Assembly: GCA_030770535.1 (NCBI GenBank)
Contig: JASVEC010000019.1
Coordinates: 310,001 to 374,000, forward strand
DNA from: Batkoa obscura
Taxonomy: Eukaryota; Entomophthoromycota; Entomophthoromycetes; Entomophthorales; Batkoaceae
Direction of reading: 5' to 3'
Length of the DNA stretch: 64,000 nt
Positions 22,012 through 33,591 of this stretch are shown piece after piece. Numbering within the stretch: the first letter of the stretch is position 1; every line of letters starts with the position of its first letter. Both the position numbers and the translations under genes were made by a program. Below the pieces are notes generated by a model that did not search any database, had not been told where the DNA came from, and saw only the letters and a list, made by a program, of their open reading frames with translations.

Positions 22012-22115
22012 ATATGGGGCTGTTTTTTTTAGTTTCATTATTTTTCCATTTTTTAAGCGCTGTTTGAGTGGAAAGATTGTAGTAAAATTCTTAAACAAAA
22101 AAACACATCCCCATA
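22012..22115 (-). mobile_element. MITE-like element
   Basis: ATATGGGGCTG start and ACACATCCCCATAT end. It shares the CTG variant with the copy 100 bases upstream and with the copy at 901, so these may be one subfamily. Confidence 0.8.
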
Positions 22116-22790
22116 TATACAAAACAAAATAAACTCAATAAACTGGTTACTACTGATGATAATAGATCACAATTATGTATTGTTATTGATTAATTCCAAT
22201 ATAAATAAGCCGAGTACAAAGGATTGTGGGGTATAATAGAGTTTTAGCTTCTATGTCTTTATAAATCTATTTTACTATAATAAATATAATTTTATAACTT
22301 ACCTTCTACTTGAACTTAAAGTCATTGTTAAATAATATGTAGTTATTTGAAACTATTTGTTCTGTTATAAGGTTTATACCCCAAGTGTTTCGTTGGTTAT
22401 AATAAAAAATTAAATACTTGTCAGCCCAATTTAAGAGACTGAATAGTCAATAACATTCTGGAAGAGAAAATTCAAGTCAAGTTGATTTTTTTCTTTTGGT
22501 AGAAGGAGAGAGCGGAAAGGTAAACAGGTTTAGTTTTATCTTTCAGGGCATTTGTTATTGGATAATTAAGGAAAGAGTAGATCATTCAACTTTGAATTGT
22601 AAAAAATAGGTTTAGACAACAGCTTGATTACAATTTTCAACTTTTGCTTCAAAAATAGAACAAAGAGGACTTTCGAAATTAGCAACTTTGCTTTTGAGAG
22701 TTCATTTTGAGCAAATCCTAAATTCAAACTTTAACAAAAGTTAAAAAAAGGTTGTTAACCTTTAAGGTTTTAAAGTTAAAAAATAAAACA

Positions 22791-23226
22791 ATGGTAATGA
22801 ATACTAAAAATAGACAAGTAAAAAAAACTGATAATGATTTAGTTGGAACCAAGCCAAGAAGTAGAAGTAAAAGTAACATATCAAGATCAAAATGATATTA
22901 ATACATTTTCAAAATTAACTCAAACCCAAGAGTTAGTTTTAAATGAAATTGAAGCATTAAAACAAGAACGAGAATACCTTGAAGAATTAAGTGAAGAAAT
23001 GGAATTAATGGATGAAGAAGAGCTAGTACCTTATCAAATTGGTGATTCTTTTATTGAAATGAAATTGGAAGAGGTTCAGGAAAAGATTTCTTTAGAGTTG
23101 GAAAAACTTAAATTAAATTTAGAAGGAAAGCAAAACCAAGCGGATAAGTTAGTGAGTGACATGAAGGCATTAAAGACAAAATTGTACGCTAAATTTGGTT
23201 CAAGTATACATTTAGAAAAGGATTAA
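22791..23226 (+). CDS. GIM3: prefoldin subunit 4
   Basis: A beta-class prefoldin subunit of the cytosolic GimC/prefoldin hexamer, which delivers unfolded actin and tubulin to the CCT chaperonin. The open frame beginning at 22843 starts with TTG and has TAG immediately upstream. The start is explained by a 49-base intron (GTAATG...TTTAG, 22794-22842) directly after the ATG at 22791. The spliced product is 128 residues. It has the family pattern: N-terminal coiled coil, the VPYQIGDSFIEM beta-hairpin segment at about 65-76, a second coiled coil, and the C-terminal LYAKFGSSIHLE signature typical of subunit 4. It converges on the Vti1 gene, whose stop lies 84 bases away. Confidence 0.92.
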
Positions 23227-23309
23227 AGAAAATAAACTATTTTTTAAAATTATTGTTTTATGAATATACTAATTTATTTGTTATAAGATTGAATTATAAA
23301 TTATTAACT

Positions 23310-24271
23310 TTATCCTAATTTAAAATACAAAATTAAGAGGATAAGTGCTACTAAAAGGGCTATAATACCAATAGCCATAAAGCGATTCATCATCATACTA
23401 AAAAAAGAAACTAAATAAAATCAATAATTAATTAAATATATGGTACCGTCTAGCCATTTCCTTTAAAGTTCTTTGAGCTGTATCCAAAGAAGAATCAGCT
23501 TCTCTTAACTACAAACCGTTAATTTTTTGATCAACTTAATTCTATATACATTACCGTATCTCTCGTATTAATAATTTGTTCACGTTGACCTCTTAAATCA
23601 TTTAATATTCCTGCACCCATTTGTTCTACATTTATAATATTTGTTATCTTATTAATTCAACTTAGATATTATTGGTTTACCAGTCTCTAAAGCCAAACGA
23701 TGAGAATTTTCTAATCTAGCAGAAGATTGGTTCAACCTATCAGTACCACTAAGTAAAACACTCCTTTGTTGTTGTTCGTTTCCTTCAGAGCCTAATAATT
23801 GTTCTCTTTCAACATGACTAGTTTGAGCACTACGTTTCTATAATCAAAAAATAAAAATTAAGCTTTTTTTTAATAATCTATAATTACCAAGTCTCTTTTA
23901 AGAACTAATAGTTGGTTTTTATACCCTTTAAATCTTGCTTGATATGGAGATCTTATCGCTTTATTTAAATTATTCAATTCCAACTCCATTTGAGACAACT
24001 ATACTAATTTAGCATAATTTATCTATTAATGCTAAAGATCTTACTATCTCTTCTCCTTCTTCGCATTCTCTTTCAGCTGATCTTACTAAAGTTTTCTTCA
24101 GTTCTGTTTTAATTTTTAATATTAAAATATAAATTTATTTAATGATATTTTACCTCCTTGTGCAACGATAATATCCTTCTTTATCTTTGCTTCTAAAGTT
24201 TGAAATAAGTTTTTGTATTCTAATTCATAACTTTCAAATAAAGTTGCTCCTCCATATTCACTATTCATCAT
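23310..24271 (-). CDS. VTI1: Vti1-type Qb-SNARE (seven exons)
   Basis: Exons: 24271-24154, 24103-24045, 23998-23888, 23837-23681, 23625-23555, 23508-23447, 23397-23310. They join in frame to a 221-residue protein, the usual Vti1 length. The N-terminal three-helix domain includes SYELEYKNLFQTLEAKI and SQMELELNN, then RSPYQARFKGYKNQLLVLKR. The SNARE helix runs from about HRLALETEQMGAGILNDL through REQIINTRDTLREADSSL and RTLKEMARR. A C-terminal transmembrane anchor follows (MAIGIIALLVALILLILYF) with only a few cytosol-distal residues. Vti1 works in Golgi, endosome and vacuole fusion. All six introns are 46-60 bases. Two ATGs start the frame; the first is used here. Confidence 0.93.
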
Positions 24272-24780
24272 TTTTTAAATAAAGAAATAAAACTTTGGTG
24301 GCTTGGTGACTGAGTTTGACTTTACGGTTAAATTTGTTGTAACTTTTTGGGTAAGGGCGATTTTTTTTACCTATTGCTTAAATTGCTTGATCCGAAATTT
24401 TTGATATTTAGTATGAAAATTAGGCCTTTTCAATTGTTTCTACTTCTTATTACAGACAAATGGTTAAGTTGTTGGTCGCAACAGTAATACATTTTGAAAA
24501 CTCAATTCTTAATGTAGTATCTCATTGCTACAATCGTATACTCCTAGGGTTTAGAGTTTACCCAAAAATATAACCAAAAACTAGGTTTATCTTGTAAGTC
24601 AAACTCGAAAATGTTCAAGTCAATCCAGTGTTTAACTCATCTACCATTCACTTAATGTTACTTTATATTACTAATCTAAATATCGCTTCAATTTGGGTTT
24701 AAAATAAAAAAATTGTTTAAAAATGATATCAATATACTAAAGAAATTAAATAATAAATACGTTTGCAATTTATTTCATAA
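24272..24780. other. intergenic, featureless
   Basis: Upstream of Vti1 and downstream of the isocitrate-lyase-like gene. No gene, RNA or repeat recognised. Confidence 0.5.
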
Positions 24781-26217
24781 TCAATAATAAAAGGTTTGTC
24801 CAAAGTAATTATAAATCCCAATAAGTTGAGGGACTAAACTTCTTCGGAGTTCATGGATAATTGAGTTTTTTAGTACATTTGCTTGATTATTAATATCAAA
24901 TAATCTTGGCTTCATTAAGGTTAATGCTTGGGAAATCAAATGACAAAATATAGTTCGCAGTCTTGGATCGTAAGGAATATTGTATTTGATTTGATTTGAC
25001 CAAGAAAGAGTTTGCCAGCTTATTCCCATCTTATTATATTCTTCTGCATAGTCCAATATAACATTATAACAGTTGTTGTCACATAAATAATAAGGATCTA
25101 AATTCGAAAATTCATAACCAAGCAAAATATCAGGATGGTTTCTTTTTAACAATTGGGCAATAATATCAATGTTGGTAAGTGTTGATTCGCCCACATTTCT
25201 TATAATAACCCCATCACTGATGTTCAAACAAGATATCAATCTATTGTGGATGGATGCTACATCATTTGCAACTTGATAATAACCTTCTTCTGTTTTACAA
25301 TCCTCAGGATTCCAATAAAAATCAGGAATTATATCTTTAACGTAGTCCTTGTTCTTAAACGGATCTCCACCTTTATTAGTTAAAATTCTCTCTTTTATTT
25401 GCTTCGCTTTAGAAGGTGACTTAGTCTTGATTTTCAAATGATATTCAAGTGTTTTTTCAAACGTCATTGGAGCTGCTTGAAATGACCAAGGGAGTGAAAA
25501 ATCATTTAAAAAGGATTTGCCTTCATTGATATTATTTTTGTAATTCTGGATAGTTTCATAATAGGTAGTGCCCTCATTAGTAGCACCTAATATTAACTTT
25601 TTGTCATTTATATGATTGAAGGTTGAAATGAAATAACTATCTGCTATATGTGTACGTATCATGATTAAAGGATCCGAATTATAATTCTTAGATAAACTGT
25701 GTATTTTCATAATAATTTCTTCCAATGTTGCGATTGGAACTAACACCACTATGTTTCCTATGGAACTCACTTTTTCCATATAACTATTGACAATGAACCC
25801 ACTAATACCCTCTTCAAGTGACTGTCTAATTTTAATTGACAAGATATCTATATTATCATAATCCAAGCTTAAAGTGAGAAATATGGGTGTGCTTTCAAGT
25901 ACATTATTTTTGGATACAAGAGAGCTATCAATTAACTCATTGAACTTTGAATAGCTGAAATTAGGTTGATTATTAATATAAGAATAATTGTCAGAAACAT
26001 TGACAGTGGTGGCAAAGAATAGAGTGTCAACAAGTTGCGCTTCATTAACAGCTTCACAGCTAAAGTGAAGCTGCTTATTTTTTTGATGGTTAATTAATTT
26101 TTGACGCAATTGTTTACTCTTTGTTGAATGATCGACCGACTCCTTCTTTCCCCCTAAAGATGAATATACCCCAAAATTATATCCATTGAAGATGGCATTT
26201 TGGTAAGTAGAGTTCAT
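24781..26217 (-). CDS. isocitrate lyase-like protein, predicted non-catalytic
   Basis: A 478-residue single exon with clear end-to-end resemblance to isocitrate lyase (ICL). Landmarks are HFSCEAVNEAQLVDTLFFAT near residue 51 (ICL: F-T-F-G-A-L-D-P...), LVPIATLEEII at about 159 (LVPISEHI), IRTHIADSYFISTF at about 187 (ARTDSEAATLITST), KLILGATNEG at 207, TEEGYYQVANDVASIHNRL and GISWQTLSW. The residues that make ICL work are replaced. The Lys-Lys-Cys-Gly-His loop is EKVSSIG (148-154), the Glu-Asp before it is Asn-Ser, and the Asp of A-R-T-D is His. The protein is shorter than fungal ICL (about 530). It is open throughout, so it is probably a retained pseudo-enzyme or neofunctionalised member of the ICL/PEP-mutase superfamily rather than a dead gene. 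It has no signal peptide and no C-terminal peroxisomal SKL. Confidence 0.8.
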   Translation of the reverse strand: MNSTYQNAIFNGYNFGVYSSLGGKKESVDHSTKSKQLRQKLINHQKNKQLHFSCEAVNEAQLVDTLFFATTVNVSDNYSYINNQPNFSYSKFNELIDSSLVSKNNVLESTPIFLTLSLDYDNIDILSIKIRQSLEEGISGFIVNSYMEKVSSIGNIVVLVPIATLEEIIMKIHSLSKNYNSDPLIMIRTHIADSYFISTFNHINDKKLILGATNEGTTYYETIQNYKNNINEGKSFLNDFSLPWSFQAAPMTFEKTLEYHLKIKTKSPSKAKQIKERILTNKGGDPFKNKDYVKDIIPDFYWNPEDCKTEEGYYQVANDVASIHNRLISCLNISDGVIIRNVGESTLTNIDIIAQLLKRNHPDILLGYEFSNLDPYYLCDNNCYNVILDYAEEYNKMGISWQTLSWSNQIKYNIPYDPRLRTIFCHLISQALTLMKPRLFDINNQANVLKNSIIHELRRSLVPQLIGIYNYFGQTFYY

Positions 26218-26777
26218 TTCAAATGATTTAAAAGAAATAAAAAGATACTTTTGGAAAAATTATTCATTTTTATAAATTTCCAGGGATATTTCTATTAAGA
26301 ATACCATGATTTAATCATATTGGCTATAAATAATTCTTATGGTTATTCTGTTTATTTGTTGAAATTCATTTTTGATCCTCTATTGACCAATCATATGCTA
26401 AATTCAAACTCATTTTTTACTTTTAAAGAAGTAGGGATAAAACATACTTTTAAATCAATTTCATATGCTCAAAAGCTATTTTTATAAATTAAACTTAATA
26501 ATGTGAAAAAGGATATTAATTCTTTTCTTCATACTAGGTTATATATTTATCTTAAAAAGAGCTTCAAGAGACGATTAAATAGACTATGAGTTGTTTAGAA
26601 GCGAAAAAAATACATAGCTTTTAAATCAAATATCATTATTGGTACGAGTTAAAGGATCTTATTGAATATAATGGCTCAAATAGCCCCTTTTTACATTCAA
26701 AATATACTACATGTTAATTACAATAAAACATGATGGATCAATCAAAAAGAATAATTAAAGTAGTTTATTAAAATAAG
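26218..26777. other. intergenic, featureless
   Basis: Between the ICL-like gene and the 3' end of the first trypsin gene. Nothing recognised. Confidence 0.5.
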
Positions 26778-27752
<975 letters not shown>

Positions 27753-28065
27753 ATTAGCTAAAAACGAAAAATAAAGAGAAAAATAAGATAGGTAAAAATA
27801 AAATTGAAAGGTATTTATAATATTATAAACAGTTATAGCATTAAATTAAATAGTTTATTGATAGTAAATTAACAAAACAAGTTTGAGTTTATAGTTTTTT
27901 AATCTTCAACACGAGTTGAAGTTTACTACTATAATTTTTATGCTTTTTAGTTTAATTGGTTAAATAAAATTTAGAAGAGTAAGAATACACATGTAATAAT
28001 TTCATATAAAAAAATTAAAACAGTATATGAAATAGAGTTTAGTTTTTGCCATCATCAATAAAACC
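27753..28065. promoter_or_regulatory. shared divergent promoter of the trypsin pair
   Basis: A 313-base spacer between two oppositely transcribed paralogues. A TATA-like box (TATAAATA on minus at about 27811-27818) faces gene A and another (TATAAAAA at 28005-28012 on plus) faces gene B, each about 55-65 bases before its ATG. No short element lies between them. Confidence 0.5.
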
Positions 28066-29044
28066 ATGAAGCTATCCTTACTTAATATTATAATGCTACA
28101 ATTAATACTAATAAACTTAATAAATGCTGGCTTATTTAATAATATAATAAGAAGTAAGCAAAAAGTAATCTTAGGCGGATACCAAGTGAAGCCAAGTTTT
28201 AAATATAGATTTATGGTTTCAATTCAATATAAGAATCGACATTCATGTGGTGGTGTATTGATAAGACATAATAAAGTGTTAACCGCTGCGCATTGTAATT
28301 TTGGTTCCAATAGTCAATTTTCAATCATTTATCATCGCCATGATCTATCAAAATCTTTAAGTGAAGAAAAGGGATTAAGTTTTGATGTGGTCAAAAGGGT
28401 TGACCATCCAGAATATAATGAAGCTGCTACTGGTAATGATGGTAAAACTTTTTAATATTAAATGGCAGATATATTAATAAAAATATAGTTTCCGTATGGA
28501 CTATTAAAACTAGCAAAGGATTCGAAGATCATTATTCATCCTATTCTATGAATTTGAGGATTGATGACGACTCTATTTCTAATCAAGAAGACATTAAATT
28601 AAAAGCAATTGGTTGGGGTCGTACTCAAGACGAAGAAAAAAACTCAAATATCTTATTGGAAACTATCTTACCAGTTCTGAACTTTAACACCTGTTATAAT
28701 AATTATAAAAACTTAACGTCACTTGAGTTGAACCGCAGCTCTCAATTTTGTGCTGGTTATTTTGATGACAGAGGGAAAGGTATTTTGATATTTAAATTCA
28801 TTTGGTTTTTTACTAAATAACTTAATTTCAAGATACCTGTTCTGGTGATTCTGGAGGTCCTTTGTTTTACGAGGCTAATAATAAACACTATTTTGTCGGT
28901 ATAATTTCATATGGGGTTGGCTGTGCTATCCCTAATTTGCCTGGGGTAATTTTTTTTTATCCAAAAGTTTAAGCTAATTGTTTTTAGGTATATACAAATA
29001 TTTATGGTTTAAGAAAGTTTATCGATATAGAGTTAAATGATTAG
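28066..29044 (+). CDS. trypsin-like secreted serine protease B (four exons)
   Basis: Exons: 28066-28441, 28489-28779, 28833-28945, 28988-29044, giving 278 residues. Same architecture and identical intron positions as the divergent neighbour: signal peptide [21 protein letters not shown], activation site [17 protein letters not shown] for the catalytic Asp (split by intron 1) and [10 protein letters not shown]. It ends [18 protein letters not shown]. The activation site has Val-Ile-Leu-Gly-Gly rather than Ile-Val-Gly-Gly. This gene has a long loop after [11 protein letters not shown] that is absent from gene A. Asp at the S1 position predicts cleavage after Lys or Arg. Intact and likely active. 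Confidence 0.92.
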
Positions 29045-29535
29045 CATGGTTTCAATTATTTAGTCGATATATTCTAGTTTTATCAATAATAGTCAATAAT
29101 AAATTTATTAGTTATTTGATTTACTATTTTTATTATTTTTCGATTTATTGGTTTTTTGTACTACTTTGGTAGTAGATTAAAAAGTAGCAACCCTTGAAAA
29201 AGATTACACTTTATGTTATAAAGAAACCAAATTCTAAACTGTGTACTTAAAAATACTATAGTATATTTTATACTAACAACAAAGTTAATACTTTGTAGCA
29301 AACTATTATAAGCAATTTTAAGGACTCTTTAGACATTAAAAGAGAATTGAGTATTATTATATATCTACCTATATTAAAAGGATTAAGCTTATATTCAGAA
29401 GGTTCAATAGTATTTCTTTACTTAAGAAGTTTCCTAAACAACCCAAAAACCGAAACTTAAGTTATAGAATTTAGTAAAATAGTGTAGATTATTTTAATTT
29501 CATTCCAGTTGGAAATATTTACATAATATTTTATA
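29045..29535. other. intergenic, featureless
   Basis: 3' flanks of protease B and of the Gly-rich protein A. Nothing recognised. Confidence 0.5.
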
Positions 29536-30210
29536 TTAAGCATAGTTACAAAACACGTTATCTTGGGCTTGTTGTTGACAACGAGTACCTGGTCCACATT
29601 GACGGAGGACATAGCGACCTTGAGCACATGTATAGAAGCCTCCACTATTGTAGTCACAGAACATGGTGCCTTCTCTACACGAGCTCCAGTTTTTGTGATA
29701 ATTTCTTGCAGCTAAATTAGGATCTGAGATAAATGAGCTATATCTACCTTTGCTTCCATAAGAGCCACTGTTGCCACCTCCATAAGAACCGCTACCACCA
29801 TAAATACTACCATAGCTTCCACCATAGTTACTATTTCCTCCATAAGAGCCACTGTTACCACCATGACTTCCTGAATGGTCATGATTTCCACCATATGAAC
29901 CACTGTTACCACCTCCATAAGAACCGCTACCACCATAACTACCACCATAGCTTCCACCATAGTTACTATTTCCTCCATAAGAGCCACTGTTACCACCATG
30001 ACTTCCTGAATGGTCGTGATCTCCACCATATGAACCACTGTTACCTCCACCATAAGAGCCGCTTGACGAACCTACACTTCCATGGTGTCTTAAGCTTTGA
30101 GATAAACTTTTAAACTCCCTTGCCTTATTATATAGGCTGGTAATGTCGGAAAGATCAAGTGTAGATACACCAGTGATGGCAATGATTGCGATAATGTTAA
30201 TAAACTTCAT
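29536..30210 (-). CDS. secreted Gly/Ser/Tyr-rich repeat protein with CBM19-like tail, A
   Basis: 224 residues. Signal peptide MKFINIIAIIAITGVSTLD, a short helical segment to about residue 43, then about 115 residues of Gly-Ser-Tyr repeats of the SGSYGG and NSNYGG type. A roughly 50-residue block (SGSYGGDHDHSGSHGGN...) is present twice in tandem. The last 55 residues, starting NYHKNWSSCREGTMFC, have six cysteines spaced like a CBM19 chitin-binding module (C-x-x-G-x-x-x-C, ...CAQGRYVLRQCGPGTRC...). Likely a structural wall or adhesive protein in which the repeat forms a flexible glue and the tail binds chitin. A paralogue with an identical tail lies 1.3 kb downstream in the window. Binding is inferred from the cysteine pattern only. 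Confidence 0.75.
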   Translation of the reverse strand: MKFINIIAIIAITGVSTLDLSDITSLYNKAREFKSLSQSLRHHGSVGSSSGSYGGGNSGSYGGDHDHSGSHGGNSGSYGGNSNYGGSYGGSYGGSGSYGGGNSGSYGGNHDHSGSHGGNSGSYGGNSNYGGSYGSIYGGSGSYGGGNSGSYGSKGRYSSFISDPNLAARNYHKNWSSCREGTMFCDYNSGGFYTCAQGRYVLRQCGPGTRCQQQAQDNVFCNYA

Positions 30211-31459
30211 TTTTGTTAAGAGCTGCTATAAATAGTAAATCGATAAATAAAATCGTTGTTCTGGTTTAGTTTTTATACTTATTTCGAAAGCTGTATAAGG
30301 TTTTTAATCTTATAAAGTTAATATTTATCTTTTTTTTTTAGCTTGTTTTTTCTCCGTCCGCTTTTTAGTTCTCCTTAATTTCAAAATAATGAAGATTTTT
30401 TGGCTTTCCGTTTAAAATTTATAAATAAAATTAAGGCAATGGGGGTGTTTATAGGAGTAATTTATTTTTATCATAATTGATATTAATATACTTTTAGTTA
30501 GTTCAACTTAGTCTGCTGTTAATAGCCAATACTTTTGAGTAGTTTTGTTTTTTGATTTTTTTAGTGTATGCTAGCATTAATGTAGGGATTTTCTTTTACA
30601 TTTTGTATGCTGTCATTTTTAACCATGATACATGGATATGAGGATGTATTTTTTTTAAGAATTTTGCTAACAATCTTTCTACTCAAATAGCGTTTAAAAA
30701 TAGAAAAAGTGAAGTCAAAAAAAAACCCCTCTATATGTTCAAAGTCATCCCTGAATTTAAAGTTGAATTTCAAAAATAGTTTTTTAATTGGTAATTAAAA
30801 ACAGTTCTATTTATATTCAGTATGCTTCTAAACATGAATTTGAGATTGTTTTTATAGATTTTGTATTAAGTAATGTATTTGAACTTTGAGTTTATGAGCA
30901 TAGCCTTGATGGGACTTGAATTCTCTCTAACTAGAATTACTTAAGCTAAACATGTCTCTATTCCTTGGTCTATTCTAAGTCCATATCAGGATTTGGTTGA
31001 TCAGCAGTGATTAGATTTATTAAATTCTGTAAGTATTGGTTCACCATTTGGTTTCACACTTCTGTAACAAATTCAAAAATTAAATTGTTATTACTTAATT
31101 GAACTATAATTGAACTCAACAAGTAGCTTAAAAATTGCAATATTAAATACTATGATGTTATAATATTTTTGAACTTAAGGAAATAATTTTAACATAAAAT
31201 ATATGTTTTATAATTAGTGTGGTAGTTAAACCCCCTTTTTATACTAAACAGTTGAAGTATTTTTAATAACCTTTAATAAAAAAAAGAAAATTAATAAAAA
31301 CATACTTGTCTGTAAAATTTAATAACATTTTTGACTTTAAAAAGTGCTTCGAAATAACATATATATTATAAAATTAATATATTAAATTTGATTTAAAACA
31401 ATATAGTACAGTTCATTTTAATCTTTTTCTGCTGATAAAAGCATATAAATAATATTTTA
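30211..31459. other. intergenic region with one short element
   Basis: Contains one short-element copy (30636-30736). A short stretch around 30900-31060 looks weakly coding on minus but has no recognisable similarity. Confidence 0.5.
30636..30736 (+). mobile_element. MITE-like element
   Basis: Reference orientation, ATATGAGGATG start, TAAGAATTTTGCTAACAATC next, ACCCCTCTATAT end. Confidence 0.7.
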
Positions 31460-32185
31460 TTAAGCATAGTTGCAAAATACATTGTCTTGGGCTTGTTGTT
31501 GACAACGAGTACCTGGTCCACATTGACGGAGAACATAGCGACCTTGAGCACATGTATAGAAGCCTCCACTATTGTAGTCACAGAACATGGTGCCTTCTCT
31601 ACACGAGCTCCAGTTTTTGTGATAATTTCTTGCAACTAAATGGTAATCTGGACCAAATGTACCATAAGTGCCATAAGTACCATAAGTACCATAGCTATCT
31701 CCATTGTAATCTCCGTCATAGTTACCTTTTCCATTTAAGCTATTAATAAGTGCGTCATATCTTGTGCCAAAAGTTTCGGATTGGCCATTGCCACTTCCAT
31801 ATGAGCTACTTGATGAACCTGATCCATAATTGACTCCACCTCCATAAGAACCACTATTACTACCACCATAGCTTCCACCATAGCTTCCACCATAGTTGTT
31901 ATTTCCTCCATAACGACCGCCATTGCTACCACTACCATAGGAACTACTATCACCTCCTCCATAACTTCCTCCATAAGAACCACTATTACTACCACTATAA
32001 TTATCATCATCTCCTGGATAAAGTCCTGAATGGGCGTGACCACTGTATCCACCGTCATGATGTTTTAAGTTTTGAGATAAACTTTTAAGCTCTCTTACCT
32101 TATTATATAGGTTGGCAACATCAGAAAGGTCAAGCGAAGTTATACCAGTAATAACAGTGATTGCAATAATGCTAACTAATTTCAT
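31460..32185 (-). CDS. secreted Gly/Ser/Tyr-rich repeat protein with CBM19-like tail, B
   Basis: 241 residues, paralogue of the gene at 29536. Same signal peptide layout (MKLVSIIAITVITGITSLD) and the same helical segment (LYNKVRELKSLSQNLKHH). The Gly-rich centre differs: fewer His-Asp repeats, and a (GTY)n run shortly before the tail. The 55-residue cysteine tail is identical in amino acids to that of paralogue A and almost identical in DNA, while the repeat regions have drifted apart. This pattern suggests strong selection on the tail or recent gene conversion. Confidence 0.75.
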   Translation of the reverse strand: MKLVSIIAITVITGITSLDLSDVANLYNKVRELKSLSQNLKHHDGGYSGHAHSGLYPGDDDNYSGSNSGSYGGSYGGGDSSSYGSGSNGGRYGGNNNYGGSYGGSYGGSNSGSYGGGVNYGSGSSSSSYGSGNGQSETFGTRYDALINSLNGKGNYDGDYNGDSYGTYGTYGTYGTFGPDYHLVARNYHKNWSSCREGTMFCDYNSGGFYTCAQGRYVLRQCGPGTRCQQQAQDNVFCNYA

Positions 32186-33591
32186 ACTTTGTTATTGAGC
32201 TGTAAATTGGGAATTGATAGTTTGGATTATAGGGGATGATTTAGTTTTTATAGTCATTTCGGAAACTGGATGTTGGTTTTGATAGAGTTTACAGATAGCT
32301 TGTTTTATCCCTTTATTTTTTTCTCCGTCCCGCATTTTTGAAGCACCCTTAATTTCATGTAAGTTGAGAGTATTTATTTTTGGCTTTCCAATTAAAATTA
32401 AAATTAAATAAAGTTAAAGCAATGAGGTATTTATAGGAGTAATTTTATTTTTATGATGACTGGACTGATATTAGTATACCTTTGTTTTGTTCAATCTAAT
32501 TTAGTTTTGAGTTTAATTTTTAAATTTTTAATGATATGGGGACGTATTTTTGTGTTTAAGAATTTTACTGATAATTTTTCCACTCAAATAGCGCTTAAAA
32601 GATAGAAAAAGTAATGAAGTCAAAAAAACACCCCCATATGTTGGCAATTAATGTATGAATCTTTTGTAGGTTTTGTACATTGACATTAAGCGTAGAGTCG
32701 ATGTAGGCCATTTTTTTAACAAAAATGTAACTTCATGATTTATTTTGACACATTGTTATCAAGCCACATATCTTTTTCTTGAACGATGGTCGAATTGACT
32801 TTTAGGCCATGCCGTCAAAGTCAACTAATCAAGTCTATCTTTTTAAAGTTTAAAATATATTTAATTAGTTGATTTTTTTGGGTAGTGCATTAAATTCTGC
32901 TAAAATATGCATTATATTTTTAAATCATTTCATGATTGTTTTTAAAGTAATCCTTCACTTCAAATGCGTTTTTCTCTGTTACAATAATATTTACTATTAT
33001 GTTAATCATCCGTTACTTTTGTATCATAGTGATGTATACCTTTTTGAAAGATAAATAAAGCTCTGATAGTTATTAATTATAAGCAAAGAAGTATACAAAA
33101 TACTAAAACTTTGAGTATATCATTTAGTTTTTTTATTTTTTGTTTCCAATTGATAAATCATTGGAGTTTTATACATCCTTTAAAAGGTATAGCTATTAGT
33201 ATTGTATAGTCCAACTATAAAAAATACATTAAAGGGATGTTGAGGAATAAACAACTTTTGTCATGGATAGCTTTTTGATTTTAACATTTATATGTTCAAA
33301 TAAATACAATTTTGTCACTGAGTTTTTTTAACAAGACAGAAGGGCATAGAATTGCATTAAGGGCATCCCATTTAAACCAGAACCTATAATGACTAAAATA
33401 CAAATTTCCAATGCATAAACAAAACCATTTGATAACAACGTATTAACAATATTAACAGTCTAATATTAGCTTAATATTAACTAGTTGATTTTCCCAATTG
33501 ATATTTTTAAACATATAAAACATAAAGTGACATATCAAAATAATAAAATTTTATTCCATCAACAACAACATTCGTCTATCGTATAATTAAA
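32186..33591. other. intergenic region with one short element
   Basis: Contains one short-element copy (32534-32639). No gene seen. A 61-codon frame at 32869-33054 starts with TTG and is low-complexity. Confidence 0.5.
32534..32639 (+). mobile_element. MITE-like element, well preserved
   Basis: ATATGGGGACGTATTTTTGT start, ACACCCCCATAT end. TA on both sides. Confidence 0.8.

Larger units (their letters stand above)
21198..22790. other. intergenic region with two short elements
   Basis: Contains two short-element copies and a 47-codon ORF (listed separately at low confidence). Nothing else recognised. Confidence 0.5.

Noticed and set aside
29733-30113. Plus-strand frame rich in His and Tyr over the Gly-rich gene A (and the matching minus-strand shifted frame)
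   Set aside because: Shadow of Gly-Ser-Tyr repeats; the real gene reads on minus with a signal peptide.
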